From: Promethearchaeota archaeon CR_4
GTDB lineage: Archaea; Asgardarchaeota; Lokiarchaeia; Sigyniarchaeales; CR-4
NCBI GenBank assembly: GCA_001940655.1
Contig: MBAA01000093.1
Span: forward strand, 1-5,052
Reading direction: 5' to 3'
Length of the DNA stretch: 5,052 bases
Below the pieces are notes generated by a model. It made no database searches. It had not been told where the DNA came from and saw only the letters and a list, made by a program, of their open reading frames with translations. The position numbers were made by a program, and so were the translations under genes. How positions within the stretch are numbered: the first letter of the stretch is position 1; every line of letters begins with the position of its first letter. Of the stretch, positions 4,300 through 5,052 are shown piece by piece.

Positions 4300-5052
4300 T
4301 CAAACCATATTTTTCCCTAACTGAGTTTCAATGTAATCGTATATAATTTCCGCTATATTAATTCCTGAATTTGCGATTTCGAGTCCTTTCCACCCCGGGG
4401 ACGCGTTCAACTCACAGATAACGAAATTTGACTCCCCAAACAACAAGTCAAGGCCAAATATCTCCACACCAAACAATTGAGAACACCTTCGTGCCAATTC
4501 CTCTATCTCTGGCGTGATAGAAAGCGCCTTAACAGATCCGCCTTGGTGGAAATTACTCCTAAATCCGTTAGACTTGGCAACACGCTCCATACATGCAATT
4601 ACTTTTCCACCTATTATAAAAGCCCTTAAGTCTCGACCGTGACTTTGGGAGATATATTCTTGGAGAATGATTTCTGGGTTGTCCATTTTCGCTTCGATAA
4701 GTTCAATCAATTCCATAAATTTTTCTTTCGTTTCGATCAACAACACTCCTTTCCCTTTTTTGCCCCTTACAACCTTCACAACAAGTGGAAAACCCAAATG
4801 CTTCTCTATCAAATTAATATTAACAGGAAATTGTAAAATCATTGTTTTTGGCACAGGGAGGTGGTTTTTGACTAAAATTTGAATTGTCCGTAACTTATCG
4901 CTTACAAGCTCGATTCCGTCTAATCGATTAAAAGTTAGAACACCTCGATCTTCCAATTGCCGGAGAAGTATCCTTCCGGAAATTGTCATTTGGGTGCTTA
5001 TTCGTACAACAACGAAATCTGGAAGAGTCGCTATTTCCCCATTGATAAAAAC
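4300..5052 (-). CDS. rimK: RimK-family alpha-L-glutamate ligase, 5' end outside window
   Basis: The frame is open to the window edge. Residues before the internal ATG at 4989 read L-P-D-F-V-V-V-R-I-S-T-Q, matching the RimK N-domain strand D-x-V-x-x-R-I, and no ribosome binding site precedes that ATG, so the true start lies beyond 5052. About 250 of the usual ~295 residues are visible. Counting from the edge, the ATP-grasp features are S-D-K (51-53), V-V-K-V with a glycine loop G-K-K-G-K-G (91-102), Q-E-Y (131-133), G-R-D-L-R-A-F (139-145), F-R-S-N (164-167), the metal-site G-L-D (200-202) and E-L-N-A-S-P-G (214-220). The family adds glutamate to ribosomal protein S6 in bacteria, and to F420 or tetrahydromethanopterin-type cofactors in archaea (CofF, MptN). 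Which acceptor is used here cannot be decided; the symbol denotes the family. Confidence 0.88.
   Translation of the reverse strand, partial: VFINGEIATLPDFVVVRISTQMTISGRILLRQLEDRGVLTFNRLDGIELVSDKLRTIQILVKNHLPVPKTMILQFPVNINLIEKHLGFPLVVKVVRGKKGKGVLLIETKEKFMELIELIEAKMDNPEIILQEYISQSHGRDLRAFIIGGKVIACMERVAKSNGFRSNFHQGGSVKALSITPEIEELARRCSQLFGVEIFGLDLLFGESNFVICELNASPGWKGLEIANSGINIAEIIYDYIETQLGKNMV

Noticed and set aside
4639..4882. Two plus-strand frames inside the RimK gene
   Set aside because: They are antisense to conserved ATP-grasp coding sequence and have no protein-like features or start signals.

Overview
The window looks like AT-rich archaeal chromosome, most plausibly from an Asgard-type archaeon or a close associate. 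The evidence is indirect. Several genes have TATA-like boxes about 25-30 bases before a start codon, some apparently leaderless. The gene families are archaeal in flavour: a RimK-type ligase and a DUF4258/DUF2283 pair. There is also an unmistakable C-terminal piece of a eukaryote-like actin. No rRNA, tRNA, CRISPR array or complete mobile element was seen.

Layout from left to right. Bases 1-238 have no convincing intact gene, only a possible zinc-knuckle relic and a T-rich terminator for the minus strand. Bases 239-696 (minus) hold a translationally coupled DUF4258-DUF2283 cassette, a two-gene arrangement suspected but not proven to be toxin-antitoxin-like. Bases 783-941 (plus) hold a GC-rich island of about 130 bp encoding the last ~45 residues of an actin. 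It has no start and no upstream actin, and its composition is unlike everything around it. Bases 965-1267 (minus) encode a small helix-turn-helix protein with a textbook coiled coil. Bases 1407-2213 (minus) encode two membrane proteins in one operon, a one-span protein and a four-span protein. The four-span gene is followed in frame, just past an amber codon, by a degraded zinc ribbon, so the protein has probably lost its tail. Bases 2214-2846 are a 630-base divergent intergenic region with promoters, a GTTATC repeat cluster, a frameshifted membrane-protein relic and a possible 24-residue peptide gene.

The right third is the best-preserved part. Two convergent genes, 4 bases apart, both appear to be ATP-grasp ligases. 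The left one (2847-4295, plus, TTG start with a clear Shine-Dalgarno) has the motif order of a circularly permuted ATP-grasp enzyme of unassigned substrate. The right one (4300 to the window edge, minus) is a RimK-family glutamate ligase whose reading frame continues through the edge, so its first ~45 residues lie outside. Their adjacency suggests, but does not show, that they act in one peptide-tailoring or cofactor-tailoring pathway.

The most striking points are the orphan GC-rich actin fragment, the zinc ribbon hidden behind an amber codon, and the paired, apparently different ATP-grasp ligases. Several relics in the left half suggest a region of insertion and gene decay next to a conserved metabolic block.
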